From positions 1 to 64,000 of the forward strand of contig JAFLDB010000004.1 in NCBI GenBank assembly GCA_017302615.1: 64,000 nt of DNA. The letters run 5' to 3'. Position numbers and translations under genes: made by a program. Position 1 is the stretch's first letter; each line of letters opens with the position of its first letter. The notes under the pieces are model-generated. The model did no database searches, was not told the origin of the DNA, and worked only from the letters and a program-made list of their open reading frames with translations. Source of the DNA: Sphingomonadales bacterium. Lineage in GTDB: Bacteria > Pseudomonadota > Alphaproteobacteria > Sphingomonadales > Sphingomonadaceae. This document shows, piece after piece, positions 62,709 to 64,000 of this stretch.

Positions 62709-63406
62709 GCCCCGCCCTCGGGCAGTTCGGCAATCCATTGCTGCATGGTGGCGGAACGGCGGCGCATCAGCACCCGGGCAATCTCTGCATCGGCATCAAG
62801 TATCGCCTCGCAAAGCTGGTGCTGCAGCCGGCGGGCGACGGCGCGGTGCTCTTCTGCCCGGTACAGGCCGATGCGCTGTTCCTCCATCCCGAACGAAAAG
62901 CCGATCGCCATGACCAGCTCGATTGCCGGGTTGCCGCTCATTTCGGAAATGATCTGGACCAGTTCGGCCTCGGCTCCGATCAGCGCGGCAGGACTGTCAT
63001 TGGCATCGATCCGGGCCATGAAATCGGCCAGCCGCGCGCGCAGGTTTTCGTCCTTGCAGCCACAAGCCAGGGCTCCGGCTTCTTCCGAAACCAGCCGACT
63101 GACCGCCATGATGTCGCTCAGCGTGCCGCCGCGCAGCCGCAGGAAGCGGGCCAGGGTGCGGATCGCGTCCTGAGCATCGGGACGGCTGGCATAGAACCCG
63201 CCCTTGATCCCGCGCCGCACGCTGATCAGGCGGTCGTTCTCGGCAATCTTGGCGGCCTGGCGAAGGGTCGGGCGGCTGACCCCGAGGCGCGAGAGCAGAT
63301 CGTCCTCCGCGCCGATGAAGTCGCCGTCCTCATGCGCAAGGCTCAGTTCGGCCAGTTCGCGCGCCGTGCGGGCCACCAGGGATTCGGCATGGACGGTCTG
63401 ATACAT
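62705..63406 (-). CDS. GntR-family (FadR/FCD) transcriptional regulator
   Basis: The 233-residue protein has a winged helix (about 15-75: GAEDDLLSRLGVSRPTLRQA, then NDRLISVRRGIKGGFYASRP) and an all-helical FCD ligand domain with SRLVSEEAGALAC and later His residues (EEHRAVARRLQHQL). FCD-type GntR proteins sense acids or acyl-CoAs and bind short palindromes. The palindrome at 63476 lies 70 bases upstream, between this gene and the divergent amidohydrolase gene, as expected for autoregulation. It is the best candidate for the factor that reads all AGTTATATAACT sites in the region. Confidence 0.9.
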   Translation of the reverse strand: MYQTVHAESLVARTARELAELSLAHEDGDFIGAEDDLLSRLGVSRPTLRQAAKIAENDRLISVRRGIKGGFYASRPDAQDAIRTLARFLRLRGGTLSDIMAVSRLVSEEAGALACGCKDENLRARLADFMARIDANDSPAALIGAEAELVQIISEMSGNPAIELVMAIGFSFGMEEQRIGLYRAEEHRAVARRLQHQLCEAILDADAEIARVLMRRRSATMQQWIAELPEGGA

Positions 63407-63475
63407 CGGACACTCCCTTTAATAGCTACCTTTTTATCGCCATATCCCGCGCCCGTCCAGTCCATCCTTGATTTG

Positions 63476-63491
63476 AGTTATATAACTAGGT
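63476..63491 (+). promoter_or_regulatory. AGTTATATAACT-AGGT operator, GntR/amidohydrolase gap
   Basis: Perfect palindrome AGTTATATAACT (63476-63487) plus AGGT, between divergent genes: about 70 bases from the GntR start and about 40 from the amidohydrolase start. Identical over 16 bases to the sites at 51987 and 61439. Confidence 0.85.
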
Positions 63492-63529
63492 ATTCATTTC
63501 AGCATAACAGCCGAATCGGGAGAATCCGC

Positions 63530-64000
63530 ATGAAACCCTTCGTGTTCAGCGCCGACAGCCACATCATGGAGCCGCCCTCGATCTTTCTCGACGGCCTGCC
63601 CGCCAGCCTCAAGAAGCACGCGATCCACAGCCGCAAGGAGGGCGATTTCCTGATTACCGGCACGGAGGACAAGGTCATCTACCGCCTGCGCGTCGGCCAG
63701 CATCGGGAAAAGGCGCTGGGCGACAACGAGCGCAAGGGCATCCGCGAGATCCCCGGCCGGCTCGAGGACATGGAACTGGAAGGCATCGATGCCGAGATCT
63801 GCTTCCCCAGCCTTGGCCTGTGGCTCTACTGCCTCGACAGCCCGGAAGCGGAAGCTGCCTCGGCCCGGCTCTATAACGACTGGAACCATGAGTTCCTGAG
63901 CGGCCACCCCGAACGCTTCGTGCGCTGTGGGATGCTGCCGGTGCTCGATTTCTCGAACACCGTGGCCGAACTGGAATACCTGGCCTCCAAGGGCTTTACC
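63530..64000 (+). CDS. Amidohydrolase-family metal-dependent hydrolase, 5' part
   Basis: The first 157 codons are present and the gene runs off the right end. The N-terminus KPFVFSADSHIMEPPSIFLD holds the metal-binding DSHxxEP motif of amidohydrolase-2 (ACMSD-like) proteins. It is followed by LEDMELEGIDAEICFPSLGL and RLYNDWNHEFLSGHPERF, which are usual for this group. Members hydrolyse or decarboxylate cyclic acids, and relatives often lie in steroid or aromatic catabolic clusters. The ATG at 63530 follows GGGAGAAT. Expression is probably under the operator just upstream. Confidence 0.9.
   Translation, partial: MKPFVFSADSHIMEPPSIFLDGLPASLKKHAIHSRKEGDFLITGTEDKVIYRLRVGQHREKALGDNERKGIREIPGRLEDMELEGIDAEICFPSLGLWLYCLDSPEAEAASARLYNDWNHEFLSGHPERFVRCGMLPVLDFSNTVAELEYLASKGFT

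Noticed and set aside
43889..64000. Firm assignment of the cluster to steroid degradation
   Set aside because: The enzyme types fit, but ring-cleavage genes, IpdAB and a KSTD are not in the window, so only a tentative statement is made.

Overview
The window is GC-rich, densely coded DNA from an alphaproteobacterium, most likely a member of the Sphingomonadales. The gene complement supports this: a TonB-dependent receptor in a sugar locus, many acyl-CoA catabolic clusters and short overlapping operons. No rRNA, tRNA or CRISPR array was recognised.

Layout. (1) 1-2.65 kb is insertion-sequence debris: an IS5-type transposase tail, a 4-hydroxy-2-oxovalerate aldolase gene cut at its 5' end by an IS6-family element (1643-2438), and a second partial copy of that element's end. 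(2) 2.65-22.5 kb is a nitrate-respiration island. A long leftward operon encodes a fused NarK1-NarK2 transporter, NarGHJI, a parvulin isomerase and six molybdenum-cofactor proteins (MoaA, D, E, B, C, MoeA). MobA and a TauE-type permease face it. A divergent cysteine-poor Crp/Fnr regulator, a porin, a small membrane protein, NnrS and a beta carbonic anhydrase follow. Perfect TTGAT-N4-ATCAA boxes lie between narK and the regulator. A 27-bp relic resembling the IS6 end lies just after the carbonic anhydrase, so both flanks of the island carry IS sequence.

(3) 23.0-29.4 kb holds the least ordinary genes. A SLOG-domain protein with two pairs of membrane segments is divergent from a TIR-transmembrane-TolB-like-TPR protein, which is followed by a small lipoprotein. 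Two tandem trypsin-like secreted proteases converge on them. This could be a nucleotide-signal conflict or stress system. (4) 29.6-38.0 kb is a sucrose locus: glycerate kinase, LacI regulator, sugar MFS permease, TonB-dependent receptor, GH68 enzyme without a signal peptide and ROK fructokinase, with two LacI-type operators between permease and receptor. (5) 38.1-43.8 kb is the distal valine pathway (mmsA, acyl-CoA dehydrogenase, HIBYL-CoA hydrolase, enoyl-CoA hydratase, mmsB).

(6) 43.9-64.0 kb is a large acyl-CoA catabolic region: CoA ligase, paired acyl-CoA dehydrogenases, hydratases, several SDRs, a FadB-type protein, a thiolase, an NPD-type oxidoreductase, a thiolase-like protein with a DUF35 partner, a double CaiB/BaiF protein, a hydrolase-flavin reductase fusion, a GntR regulator and an amidohydrolase that runs off the end. 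A 12-bp palindrome AGTTATATAACT followed by AGGT occurs three times upstream of different transcription units, with a degenerate fourth copy. One copy lies between the GntR gene and the amidohydrolase, which suggests one regulon. The substrate is unknown; a steroid or other cyclic/branched acid is a reasonable guess but is not shown by the sequence.
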